DNA from: Verrucomicrobiota bacterium
GTDB taxonomy: Bacteria; Verrucomicrobiota; Verrucomicrobiia; Opitutales; Opitutaceae
Direction of reading: 5' to 3'
DNA length: 39,674 bases
Assembly: GCA_018239675.1 (NCBI GenBank)
Contig: JAFEGX010000052.1
Span: 1 to 39,674 of the forward strand
The notes beneath the pieces were generated by a model, which was given only the letters and a program-made list of their open reading frames with translations, searched no databases and was not told the origin of the DNA. Positions 1 to 7,823 of this stretch are shown one piece after another. The translations under genes were made by a program, and so were the position numbers. Numbering within the stretch: position 1 is the stretch's first letter; every line of letters begins with the position of its first letter.

Positions 1-1953
1 CGGCGGGGTCGCGCACTGGCTGCCGGGGCGGCGATTACCGGCATGGCGGCCGCCCTGATCCTCGCCTGCGCCGCGCTCGCGGGCGCGCTGGCCGACCCGG
101 CTGCCCACCAGGTCGCAAACTTCACCTGGTTTGGGGTCGGACCGGACCCGTTCCGCCTCGGCTTCGTGCTCGACCCGCTCACGGGGTTCATGTGCGTGAT
201 GGTCACGTTCGTCAGCCTGCTGATCTTCATCTTCAGCACGGGCTACATGAAGGAGGACGAGAATTACTCGCGGTTCTTCTGCTTCCTGAGCCTGTTCGCC
301 GCCGCCATGCTGGGCCTGGTCGTCGCGAACAGCCTCCTGCTGCTCTTCATCTGCTGGGAGTTGGTCGGCCTCGCCTCGTACCTGCTCATCGGGTTCTGGT
401 TCCACAAGCCCTCGGCCGCCGCCGCCGCCAAGAAGGCCTTCATCACGACCCGCATCGGCGACCTCGGCTTCCTGCTCGGCATCGTCTGGCTCCAGCACGC
501 GGGCGGCACGCTGCTGTTCTTTGACGGCGGCAACGGCTGCCTCGAGCCCGCCGTCGTCTCGCACCTCGCGCTCACGACCACCTGCGGCGGCCTCGCCGTC
601 TCGACCGCCATCGGCCTCCTCATCTTCTGCGGCGCGGTCGGCAAGTCCGGCCAGTTCCCGCTGCATGTCTGGCTGCCCGACGCGATGGAGGGCCCGACGC
701 CGGTGTCGGCCCTGATCCATGCCGCGACGATGGTCGCCGCCGGCGTCTTCCTGATCGCCCGCGTCTACCCGCTGATGTCCGCCGACCAGGTCCTCGGGCA
801 CGTGCCGGTTCACGCCCTCACGGTCGTCGCCTTCACCGGCGCCATCACCGCGCTCCTCGGCGCCGTGATCGCCGTCGCCCAGAACGACATCAAGCGCGTC
901 CTCGCCTTCTCCACCGTCTCCCAGCTCGGCTACATGATGCTCGCGCTCGGCGTCGGTTCCTGGGTGGCCGCGATCTTCCACCTGCTCACCCACGCCTTCT
1001 TCAAGGCGCTGCTCTTCCTCGGCGCCGGCTCGGTGATCCACGCCGCGCACCACGAGCAGGACATCCGCGAGCTCGGCGGCCTCCGGCCCCGGATGAAGGT
1101 CACGTTCGCCACCTTCGCGATCGGCATGATGGCCCTCGCCGGCGTGCCGTTCCTCTTCTCGGGATTCTGGAGCAAGGAGGCCATCCTCCACGCGGCCCAC
1201 GCGTGGGAGGTCTCCCACCTGCCGCTCTACGCCGGCCTCGTCGCCGTCGTGCTCACCGCCTTCTACATGACCCGCCTGCTGGCGGAGACCTTCCTCGGCT
1301 CGCCGCGGTCCAGCCATGCCGGCCATGCCCATGAGAACCCGGCATCCATGTCGGTCCCGCTGGCGCTGCTGGCGGTCGGCTCGGTGGTGCTGGGCTTCGC
1401 CGGCACGCCGGCCTGCCCCTGGCTGCAGTCGCGGCTGGCCGGCACGCCGCTGCATTCGAGCCTCGGCCACCTGCTCGAGGGGGGCGGCCTGATGCTGCTT
1501 TCCATCGTGCTGGTGGGCGCGGGCCTCGGCGCGGGCTGGGTGCTCTACGGCCGCCGCCTTCGGACCGACCCCCGGGCCGCCGACCCGGTCGAGGCGCGCT
1601 GGCCGCGGATGTTCGCCTTCCTCGGCGCGCGCCTGAAGATCGACGAGTTCTACGCCGCCACCGTCTTCCGCCTGAACGCCGGCCTCGCGGCGCTGGCGAC
1701 CTTCCTTGATCGCTGGGTCTGGGGCGGCGCGGTCGCGGCCCTGGCCCGCCTGGGCGAGTTCGGCGGCGGCGCGAATCGCGACTTTGACGAGGAGGGCCTG
1801 AACCTCGGCTTCGACACCGTGAGCGAGAGTCTCCGCGGCACCGGCCAACGCTATGCGCGGGCCCAGACCGGCGAGGCCCACGGCTACCTGCGCACCGTGG
1901 CGATCGCGTTCGCCATCTTGGCGCTGCTGCTGGTGTGGGGAGGTGGCCGATGA
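1..1953 (+). CDS. nuoL: NADH-quinone oxidoreductase subunit L (5' partial)
   Basis: Antiporter-like, proton-pumping membrane subunit at the distal end of the complex I membrane arm. The frame is open from base 1, so the true start lies outside the window; the in-frame ATG at 43 is internal. Family landmarks are present: the TM5 glutamate in ICWELVGLASYLL, the TM7 lysine in GAVGKSGQFPLHVW, the APTPVSALIHAATMV-type segment (here GPTPVSALIHAATMV), and a lysine in the broken TM12 (FSGFWSKEAIL). The C-terminus carries the lateral amphipathic helix and the last TM helix. Between TM15 (ending near YGRR) and the last TM (from YLRTVA) there are about 109 residues, clearly more than the roughly 75 I recall for E. 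coli NuoL. The stop overlaps the nuoM start (ATGA at 1950). Identity is secure; the length comparison is from memory. Confidence 0.97.
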   Translation, partial: RRGRALAAGAAITGMAAALILACAALAGALADPAAHQVANFTWFGVGPDPFRLGFVLDPLTGFMCVMVTFVSLLIFIFSTGYMKEDENYSRFFCFLSLFAAAMLGLVVANSLLLLFICWELVGLASYLLIGFWFHKPSAAAAAKKAFITTRIGDLGFLLGIVWLQHAGGTLLFFDGGNGCLEPAVVSHLALTTTCGGLAVSTAIGLLIFCGAVGKSGQFPLHVWLPDAMEGPTPVSALIHAATMVAAGVFLIARVYPLMSADQVLGHVPVHALTVVAFTGAITALLGAVIAVAQNDIKRVLAFSTVSQLGYMMLALGVGSWVAAIFHLLTHAFFKALLFLGAGSVIHAAHHEQDIRELGGLRPRMKVTFATFAIGMMALAGVPFLFSGFWSKEAILHAAHAWEVSHLPLYAGLVAVVLTAFYMTRLLAETFLGSPRSSHAGHAHENPASMSVPLALLAVGSVVLGFAGTPACPWLQSRLAGTPLHSSLGHLLEGGGLMLLSIVLVGAGLGAGWVLYGRRLRTDPRAADPVEARWPRMFAFLGARLKIDEFYAATVFRLNAGLAALATFLDRWVWGGAVAALARLGEFGGGANRDFDEEGLNLGFDTVSESLRGTGQRYARAQTGEAHGYLRTVAIAFAILALLLVWGGGR

Positions 1954-3476
1954 GCAACCTGCCGCTCCTCTCCCTGGTCATCTTCGTGCCGTGGGCCGGC
2001 GCGCTCCTGCTCGCGATGCTGCCGCGGCTGTCCGGCCATGCCGCAAAGATCATCGCGGTGGCCTTCAGCCTCAGCACCCTCGCGCTGGGCCTGTTCCTGC
2101 TGCCCGGCTTCAACCCCGAGTTCAGCGGCTACCAGTGGCCCGAGCACCACGTGTGGATCCAGGCGCTCAACGTCCATTACCGGCTCGGCCTCGACGGCTT
2201 GAGCCTGCTGCTCGTGCTGCTGACGGGCATCGTCTCGCCGCTCGCCCTCGCGGCGGCGGCGCGGGACGCCCGGGACGTCCGCCTCCTCGGCGTGCTGTTC
2301 CTCGTCCTGCAGGGCAGCGCGCTCGGCGTGTTCCTCGCCCTCGATTTCTTCCACTGGTTCATCTTCTGGGAGCTGAGCCTGGTGCCGGCCTTCTTCCTCA
2401 TCCGCCTCTGGGGCGGGGCGGGCGCCGGCCGCGCGGCGTACCAGTTCGTGATCTACACCATCGCGGGCAGCGCCTTCATGCTGCTGGCCTTCGCCGCGCT
2501 CTACACCGCCGCGGGCACGCTCGACTTCACCGAGCTCGCCTACCTCGGCTCGACCGGACAGCTCGCCGCGCACTTCGGGCCCAAGGCCCTGATGCTGGTG
2601 TTCCTCGGCGTCTTTCTCGGCCTCGCGGTCAAGGTGCCGCTCTTCCCGTTCCACACCTGGCTGCCCCCGGCGTACGCCGAGGCGCCGACGGGCGTGTCGA
2701 TGTTCCTCACCGGCGTAATGTCGAAGATGGGTGTGTACGGCTTCCTCCGCCTGCTCTGGCCCATCTTTCCCGCCCAGCTCCATGCCTGCGCCGGGCCGCT
2801 GCTCTGGCTTGCGCTGGGCGGCGTGGTGCTGGGGGCCTTTGCGGCCATCCGGCAGACGGACCTGAAACGCATGGTCGCCTACTCGTCGGTCAACCATCTC
2901 AGCTACTGCCTGCTGGCCCTGTTCGCCGTCGCGGGCGCCGACGTCGCGCTCGACGGCCCCGCCCGCGCCGCCGCCCTCACGGGCACGCTGCTCCAGATGT
3001 TCAACCACGGCCTCTCCGCCGCCGCCCTCTTCTACGGCATCGGCGTGCTCGAGCGCCGCGCCGGCGGCCTCCGCGGCCTGAACGACTTCGGCGGCGTCCG
3101 CACCGCCGCGCCGGTATTCGCCGGGTTCTGCGGCATCGCCATGTTCTCCTCGGTGGGACTTCCCGGCCTCAACGGCTTCGTGGGAGAGTTCCTGATCTTC
3201 CGCGGCGTGTTCGGCCTGGTGCCGCACCTGGCGGCGATCGCCACCCTCGGCCTGCTGGCCACGGCACTATTCTACCTGACCTTCTGGCAGCGGGTCTTCC
3301 ACGGTCCGCGGGCCGGCGTGGCGCGCGGCGAATTCCGCGACCTCGACGCCGGTGAACTCCTGACCTTCATCCCGCTGGTCGCCCTCATGTTCCTCTACGG
3401 CGTGCTGCCGCACCTGCTCACCGGCCTGGTGAACCCGCTGGTCACGACCTGGGCCAATCTCCCGCCGCACCCATGA
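1950..3476 (+). CDS. nuoM: NADH-quinone oxidoreductase subunit M, first copy
   Basis: Proton-pumping antiporter-like subunit of complex I, 508 residues, about 14 TM helices. The start at 1950 is chosen over an in-frame ATG at 1935 because it overlaps the nuoL stop as ATGA, is preceded by the purine-rich GGGGAGGTGG, and gives the usual hydrophobic N-terminus. All charged channel residues of the family are visible: Glu141 (TM5, FIFWELSLVP), Lys228 (TM7, LAVKVPLFPFHTW), Lys259 (TM8, GVMSKMGVYG) and the TM12 glutamate in GFVGEFLIF. It ends in another ATGA overlap with a second, different nuoM. This copy looks like the ordinary, fully competent NuoM. Confidence 0.96.
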   Translation: MSNLPLLSLVIFVPWAGALLLAMLPRLSGHAAKIIAVAFSLSTLALGLFLLPGFNPEFSGYQWPEHHVWIQALNVHYRLGLDGLSLLLVLLTGIVSPLALAAAARDARDVRLLGVLFLVLQGSALGVFLALDFFHWFIFWELSLVPAFFLIRLWGGAGAGRAAYQFVIYTIAGSAFMLLAFAALYTAAGTLDFTELAYLGSTGQLAAHFGPKALMLVFLGVFLGLAVKVPLFPFHTWLPPAYAEAPTGVSMFLTGVMSKMGVYGFLRLLWPIFPAQLHACAGPLLWLALGGVVLGAFAAIRQTDLKRMVAYSSVNHLSYCLLALFAVAGADVALDGPARAAALTGTLLQMFNHGLSAAALFYGIGVLERRAGGLRGLNDFGGVRTAAPVFAGFCGIAMFSSVGLPGLNGFVGEFLIFRGVFGLVPHLAAIATLGLLATALFYLTFWQRVFHGPRAGVARGEFRDLDAGELLTFIPLVALMFLYGVLPHLLTGLVNPLVTTWANLPPHP

Positions 3477-4975
3477 ACGCGCTGCCCTGGACCATCTACA
3501 CGGCCTTCGCCGGCGCGCTGCTCGCGCTGGTGGCGGGCGCCCGTTCCGCCACGGCCGCCCGGGCGGTGGCGCTGCTGACCGCCCTGGCCGGGCTCGGGCT
3601 CGGCCTCTTCGCCGCCGCCGGGTTCACGCCGGTCGCCGCGCCGCAGGTCTTGGCCGACCTCCCCTGGATCGCCTCGCTCGGCATCCGCTACCACCTCGCC
3701 GCCGACGGCATCAGCCTCACCCTCGTGGTCCTGACCGGCCTCGCCGCCACGGCCGGCATCCTGTTCTCGTGGAACATCGAGGAGCGGGTCGGCGAGTTCT
3801 TCGCGCTCTACCTGGCCCTCATCGGCGGCGTCTACGGCGTCTTCCTCAGCGCCGATGCGTTCCTCTTCTTCGTCTTCTACGAGATCGCGATCGTCCCGAA
3901 GTACTTCCTGATCGCGAACTGGGGCTCCACGCGTCGCGAGTACGGCGCGATGAAGCTCGCCCTCTATTCCTTCGCCGGCAGCGCCCTGGTGCTGGCCGGG
4001 CTCATCTGGACCTACGCCGCCGGCGGCGCCCAGGGCTTCTCGCTCCCGGAGCTCGCCCGCGCCGCCGCCACGCTGCCCCGCGGCGAGGTGATCGCAATCT
4101 TCGGCCTGGTGTTCTTCGGCTTCGCCACCCTGGCCGGCCTGTTCCCGCTGCACACCTGGGCACCCACCGGCCACGTCGCCGCCCCCACCGCCGCCTCGAT
4201 GCTGCTTGCGGGCGTGGTCATGAAGCTCGGCGCCTATGGCTGCCTGCGCGTGGCCCTGCCGCTTTATCCGGAGGGCTTCTTCTGGTGGCAGGGCATCATC
4301 GGCTGGCTTGCCGTGATCGGCATCGTCTACGCCGGGCTGATCGCGCTGGTCCAGGACGACTTCAAGTTCGTGATCGGCTACTCCAGCGTCAGCCACATGG
4401 GCTTCGTGATGCTTGGCCTGGCCGCGGCCAACGCCCGCGCCGTCTCGGGCGCGGTGCTCCAGATGTTCTCGCACGGCGTGATTGCCGGCCTGCTGTTCGC
4501 GGTGGTCGGCCGCATGGTCTACGAGCGCACGCATACGCGGCAGCTCGAGGCCCTGCAGGCGCTGCCGCTGCACCGGCTGATCCCGTTTGCCGCCGTGACG
4601 TTCGTCCTGGCCGGCCTCGCCTCGATGGGCCTGCCGGGATTCAGCGGCTTTCCGGCCGAGCTCACCATCCTGATGGGTGCCTGGACGACCCGCCACCTAT
4701 GGGCGCTGGTCGCGGCCGCGGGCGTGCTCGTCGCCGCCGCCTTCACCCTCCGGGTCATCCAGGTCTCCTTCTTCGGTCAGACCGGCGGCTCGCCGGCCGC
4801 CGGCCACCTTGACCATCCGCTCGAGCCGATCAGCCTCGCTGAGAAGCTCGGGGCGCTGCTGCTGCTCGCGACCACTGTCCTAATCGGCCTCAAGCCGGAC
4901 CTGATCCTTGACTGGGTGACCCCGGCGCTGCAGTCGCCGCTCTTTCAGGCCGTGGTGCAGAAAGGCACGCCATGA
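3473..4975 (+). CDS. nuoM: NADH-quinone oxidoreductase subunit M, second copy (NuoM-like)
   Basis: A second NuoM-family protein of 500 residues directly behind the first, with ATGA overlaps on both sides (3473 and 4972), so it is translated as part of the complex I operon. It is not a recent duplicate: the two copies differ over most of their length. Glu137 (TM5, VFYEIAIVPKYF), Lys251 (TM8, GVVMKLGAYG) and the TM12 glutamate (GFPAELTIL) are kept. The TM7 lysine is not: the aligned residue is Leu220 in FATLAGLFPLHTW. This suggests a complex I with a fourth antiporter-like subunit (inference, supported by the long NuoL lateral helix). Whether this subunit pumps is open because of the missing lysine. 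Confidence 0.93.
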   Translation: MNALPWTIYTAFAGALLALVAGARSATAARAVALLTALAGLGLGLFAAAGFTPVAAPQVLADLPWIASLGIRYHLAADGISLTLVVLTGLAATAGILFSWNIEERVGEFFALYLALIGGVYGVFLSADAFLFFVFYEIAIVPKYFLIANWGSTRREYGAMKLALYSFAGSALVLAGLIWTYAAGGAQGFSLPELARAAATLPRGEVIAIFGLVFFGFATLAGLFPLHTWAPTGHVAAPTAASMLLAGVVMKLGAYGCLRVALPLYPEGFFWWQGIIGWLAVIGIVYAGLIALVQDDFKFVIGYSSVSHMGFVMLGLAAANARAVSGAVLQMFSHGVIAGLLFAVVGRMVYERTHTRQLEALQALPLHRLIPFAAVTFVLAGLASMGLPGFSGFPAELTILMGAWTTRHLWALVAAAGVLVAAAFTLRVIQVSFFGQTGGSPAAGHLDHPLEPISLAEKLGALLLLATTVLIGLKPDLILDWVTPALQSPLFQAVVQKGTP

Positions 4976-6441
4976 ACGCGCTCTACGCCGACTTGTTCCA
5001 TGCCCTGGTCCCCGAGACCATCCTCACGGTCTCCGCCCTCCTGGTGATTGGCTTTGACCTCGCGGTCGGCCGCCGTCGCCCGCTCGCGGCCCGGCAGACC
5101 CTGGCGGTTTTCCTCGGCGCCATCGGCGTCGTCACCGCCCTGGTCATCGGGCTCTCGAACGGCGCGGTAGGTTCCGTCTTCGGCGGCGCCATGATGCTCG
5201 ACGCGTTTGCGGTGGCGGCGCGGGCCGGCGTGCTCGCGCTCGTGCTGCTCACGCTCGGCGTGGTGACCGCGGCCCCAGTGACCCGGCAGCCGGCCGAATA
5301 TGTGGCCCTGGTGCTGTTCGCCGCCGTCGGCTTCCTCCAGATGGCGGTCGCCCAGCAGCTGCTGCTCGGATTCCTTGCCGTCGAGCTGGCGAGCATCTCC
5401 CTCTACGTCCTGGCCGGCTTCGACAAGACGCGGCCCGAGTCCGCCGAGGCCGCGCTCAAGTACTTCCTCGTCGGCGCCATTTCGGCCGCGTTCATGCTGT
5501 TTGGCTTCAGCCTGCTGTACGGCATCGCCGGCTCGATCGCCTTCCCGGACATCGCCCACGCCCTGATCTACCAGCCGATGAGCCCGCTGCTGGCCGTCGC
5601 GCTCGTGATGGTGCTGGTCGCCTTCGGCTTCAAGGCCGCCGCCGCGCCGTTCCACCTCTGGGCCCCGGATGCCTACCAGGGTGCGCCCACGCCCTCCGCG
5701 GCCCTGATCGCCTCGGCCTCCAAGCTCGCCGGACTCGCCCTGTTCTGGCGCCTGCTCTGGGGCGGCCTCGGCACGGTCGCCGGCAACTTCACGCTCGGCC
5801 ACGGCACGCCCGGCTGGCTTTCGATCGTCGCCGTGATCGCCGCCGCCTCGCTCCTGCTCGGCAATTTTGCGGCGCTCGCCCAGCACAACGTCCGGCGGCT
5901 GCTCGCCTACTCGGCCATCGCCCACGCCGGCGCGCTGCTCCTCGGTCTCATCGCCTCCGGCCAGGCCGGTCCCGGTCCCCTCTACTATTACGCCGCCACC
6001 TATGGCATCGCGACCGCCGGGGCGTTCGGGGTGCTGGCCGTGCTGGAAAACTTCGGCCGCTGCCAGGACCTGGCCGACCTCGCCGGGCTGCACCGCCGCT
6101 CCCCGCTGCTCGCCGCCACCCTGCTGGTCTTCATCCTGTCGCTGGCCGGCATCCCCCCGCTCGCCGGCTTCGTCGGCAAGTTCGCCGTCTTTGTGGCCGC
6201 CTTCCAGATGGGAGGCATCGCGACTCCCGCCGGCTGGCTGGCCATCCTCGCGATCCTGCTGAGCGCCGTGGCCCTGTACTACTACCTGATGATCCTGAAG
6301 CAGGCGCTCGTCGCCGCCCCCGCCGCGGACGCCGCGCCCGTGAAGGTCCCGGCCATCGCCGCCCTCACGCTGCTGGCGGCCGCCGCCCTGCTCATCGGCC
6401 TGGGCGTGTTCCCGTCTTTGCTCCTCCAGCTGGTGGCCTAG
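4972..6441 (+). CDS. nuoN: NADH-quinone oxidoreductase subunit N
   Basis: Third classical antiporter-like subunit of complex I, 489 residues, hydrophobic throughout. It starts in an ATGA overlap with the second nuoM. NuoN landmarks are the TM5 glutamate in FLAVELASISLYVLAGF, the TM7 lysine in GFGFKAAAAPFHLWAPDAYQG, the following TPSAALIASASKLAG segment with its TM8 lysine, and AQHNVRRLLAYSAIAHAG. It is the last nuo gene, as is usual for nuoA-N operons; nuoA-K would lie left of the window. The next gene starts 69 bases downstream. Confidence 0.97.
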   Translation: MNALYADLFHALVPETILTVSALLVIGFDLAVGRRRPLAARQTLAVFLGAIGVVTALVIGLSNGAVGSVFGGAMMLDAFAVAARAGVLALVLLTLGVVTAAPVTRQPAEYVALVLFAAVGFLQMAVAQQLLLGFLAVELASISLYVLAGFDKTRPESAEAALKYFLVGAISAAFMLFGFSLLYGIAGSIAFPDIAHALIYQPMSPLLAVALVMVLVAFGFKAAAAPFHLWAPDAYQGAPTPSAALIASASKLAGLALFWRLLWGGLGTVAGNFTLGHGTPGWLSIVAVIAAASLLLGNFAALAQHNVRRLLAYSAIAHAGALLLGLIASGQAGPGPLYYYAATYGIATAGAFGVLAVLENFGRCQDLADLAGLHRRSPLLAATLLVFILSLAGIPPLAGFVGKFAVFVAAFQMGGIATPAGWLAILAILLSAVALYYYLMILKQALVAAPAADAAPVKVPAIAALTLLAAAALLIGLGVFPSLLLQLVA

Positions 6442-6463
6442 GTGGCCGGACCGCCCTGCCGGA

Positions 6464-6493
6464 TTGACATTGTCCGAGCCGGTCCGAACTCGT
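6464..6493 (+). promoter_or_regulatory. possible promoter of the kinase-like gene
   Basis: A perfect TTGACA (6464-6469) lies in the short gap after nuoN, 42 bases before the next ATG. The -10 partner 17-18 bases on (around ACTCGT, 6488-6493) is poor, so this is only a possibility. The gene may simply be read through from nuoN. Confidence 0.25.
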
Positions 6494-6510
6494 ACCTTCA
6501 CCCCCGGGCC

Positions 6511-7455
6511 ATGGAATACGAGATCACCGAGATTCCGGCGCTGCAGCCAGGGGAAACGACCCTGGTGGAGATGCATTCGCTGCTGAACGTCTTGAACGTG
6601 CTCCACGGCGAACTCTGCGTCCTCGGCCTTCATCTGGCTGACGACCCGGATCTCCTGGCGCCAAGCCTCGCCGTGTGCGAGCGGATCAAGGCTTCCCTCT
6701 TCGACGAGGCCAAGACCCTCGCGTTTGCCGCCAACGTCGATCACGACCGCGAGATCGTGGAGCAGGACGTTGCCGCGGCCTGCGCGCGTTTCCCGGCCCA
6801 GGCCGCGGATCCCGAGACCCGGGAATCGCGGTCCAATCTCGCCAACGCCTTCCGGTTTCTCGCGGTCCGCGCGCTGGAGACCGTCCGGCGCGCCTCGGCC
6901 CCGGACCAGTGGATCGCGCTGCCGCTCGACGAGCTCCGGGCCGACTTCCTCGATGTGTTCGCCGCGTTCGAGAAGAACAGCAAGGGCCGCTATCGCATCA
7001 TCTACAATCTCGCCCGGCAGCAGCCCAACGACTACTACGTCGACTTCGTGATCGAGAGCGAGAACGGCCGCTCGGTGGCCATGCCGCTGCTGTTCAAGGA
7101 CGTCATGCGCGACCTCATCGCCAACGCCCGCAAGTACACCCCGGTCGGCGGCACCATCAATGTCGGGCTTTACGAGATGGGCACGGAGCTGCGCTTCGTC
7201 GTCCAGGACACCGGGCGCGGGATCCCGCCCGCCGAGATCCGCGAGGTGGTCGCGTTCGGGCGCCGCGGCAGCAACGTCACGGACCAGCGCACGATGGGCG
7301 GCGGCTTTGGCCTGACCAAGGCCTTCCTCGTCACCAAGCGCTTCGACGGCCGCCTCTGGATCCGGTCCGACCTGGGAGTCGGCACCCGGATCACGATCAA
7401 GATCCCGCGGCCGCCGGACGTCTCCTCGCAGCCCTGGTCCGGGGCACGGGCGTAG
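6511..7455 (+). CDS. orphan histidine-kinase-like protein (HATPase_c)
   Basis: A 314-residue soluble protein with no signal peptide or TM helix. The C-terminal half is a GHKL ATPase domain: N box DLIANARKYTP, G1 box DTGRGIP, then a glycine-rich lid GGGFGLTKAF. The N-terminal part has EMHSLLNVLNVLHGEL, which resembles an H box of a dimerisation/phosphoacceptor helix (His near residue 27). There is no sensor domain and no response regulator next door, so the input would come from a partner protein. The ATG at 6511 is chosen over an in-frame GTG at 6442 that abuts the nuoN stop, because the upstream extension has no family character. The target is unknown. It could instead be an anti-sigma-type kinase, but the H-box-like segment argues for a histidine kinase. 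Confidence 0.8.
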   Translation: MEYEITEIPALQPGETTLVEMHSLLNVLNVLHGELCVLGLHLADDPDLLAPSLAVCERIKASLFDEAKTLAFAANVDHDREIVEQDVAAACARFPAQAADPETRESRSNLANAFRFLAVRALETVRRASAPDQWIALPLDELRADFLDVFAAFEKNSKGRYRIIYNLARQQPNDYYVDFVIESENGRSVAMPLLFKDVMRDLIANARKYTPVGGTINVGLYEMGTELRFVVQDTGRGIPPAEIREVVAFGRRGSNVTDQRTMGGGFGLTKAFLVTKRFDGRLWIRSDLGVGTRITIKIPRPPDVSSQPWSGARA

Positions 7456-7509
7456 CAGGGCCGGAACCGCGTGGGTGGGTGTTCTGCCTTTTTTGTCGAT
7501 CCCGTATTT

Positions 7510-7750
7510 GCCACAAAGGGCACGAAGCACACGAAGCCCGGACCAATCACCCTTGGCGGGCTTCGGTAACCTATGCTCTTGCCGAGTCCGCTTTAACCGC
7601 GAAGGCCGCCAAGACCGCGAAGCCTTCGTGCGGCCAAGTGTCCCTGGTGGTTGACCAAGATTGGATTCCGATCCGTTGCACCGCAAAGCACGCGGAGATT
7701 GCGAAGCCCGGATCTGTCTCAGGCTTCGTGTGCTTCGTGCCCTTCGTGGC
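7510..7750. repeat. long inverted repeat (CACGAAG type) between convergent genes
   Basis: This 368-base gap between convergent genes holds no gene. Its ends are two 29-base arms, 7510-7538 and 7722-7750, that are inverted copies with one mismatch (28 of 29). Both are built from CACGAAG/CACACGAAG units. Inside lie degenerate relatives: an ACCGCGAAGGCCGCC-type stretch near 7595-7630 and a CACCGCAAAGCACGCGG-type stretch near 7679-7700. The whole could fold into a large branched hairpin and may act as a bidirectional terminator (inference). It resembles dispersed intergenic repeats I associate with Opitutaceae genomes (recall, not checked). Confidence 0.75.
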
Positions 7751-7823
7751 GAATGCCGGCTTGCCCGCTCCCTCGCGGGGTTCGCTGGCCAAAGGACTTG
7801 GCCGCCCGCCAGGAAAAATCGCT

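Noticed and set aside
43..45. ATG at 43 as the nuoL start
   Set aside because: The frame is open to base 1 and the protein from 43 would lack the first TM helix of the family; the gene is cut by the window edge.
7510..7750. CRISPR array
   Set aside because: Units are inverted and irregular, with no constant repeat-spacer pattern; no cas genes in the window.
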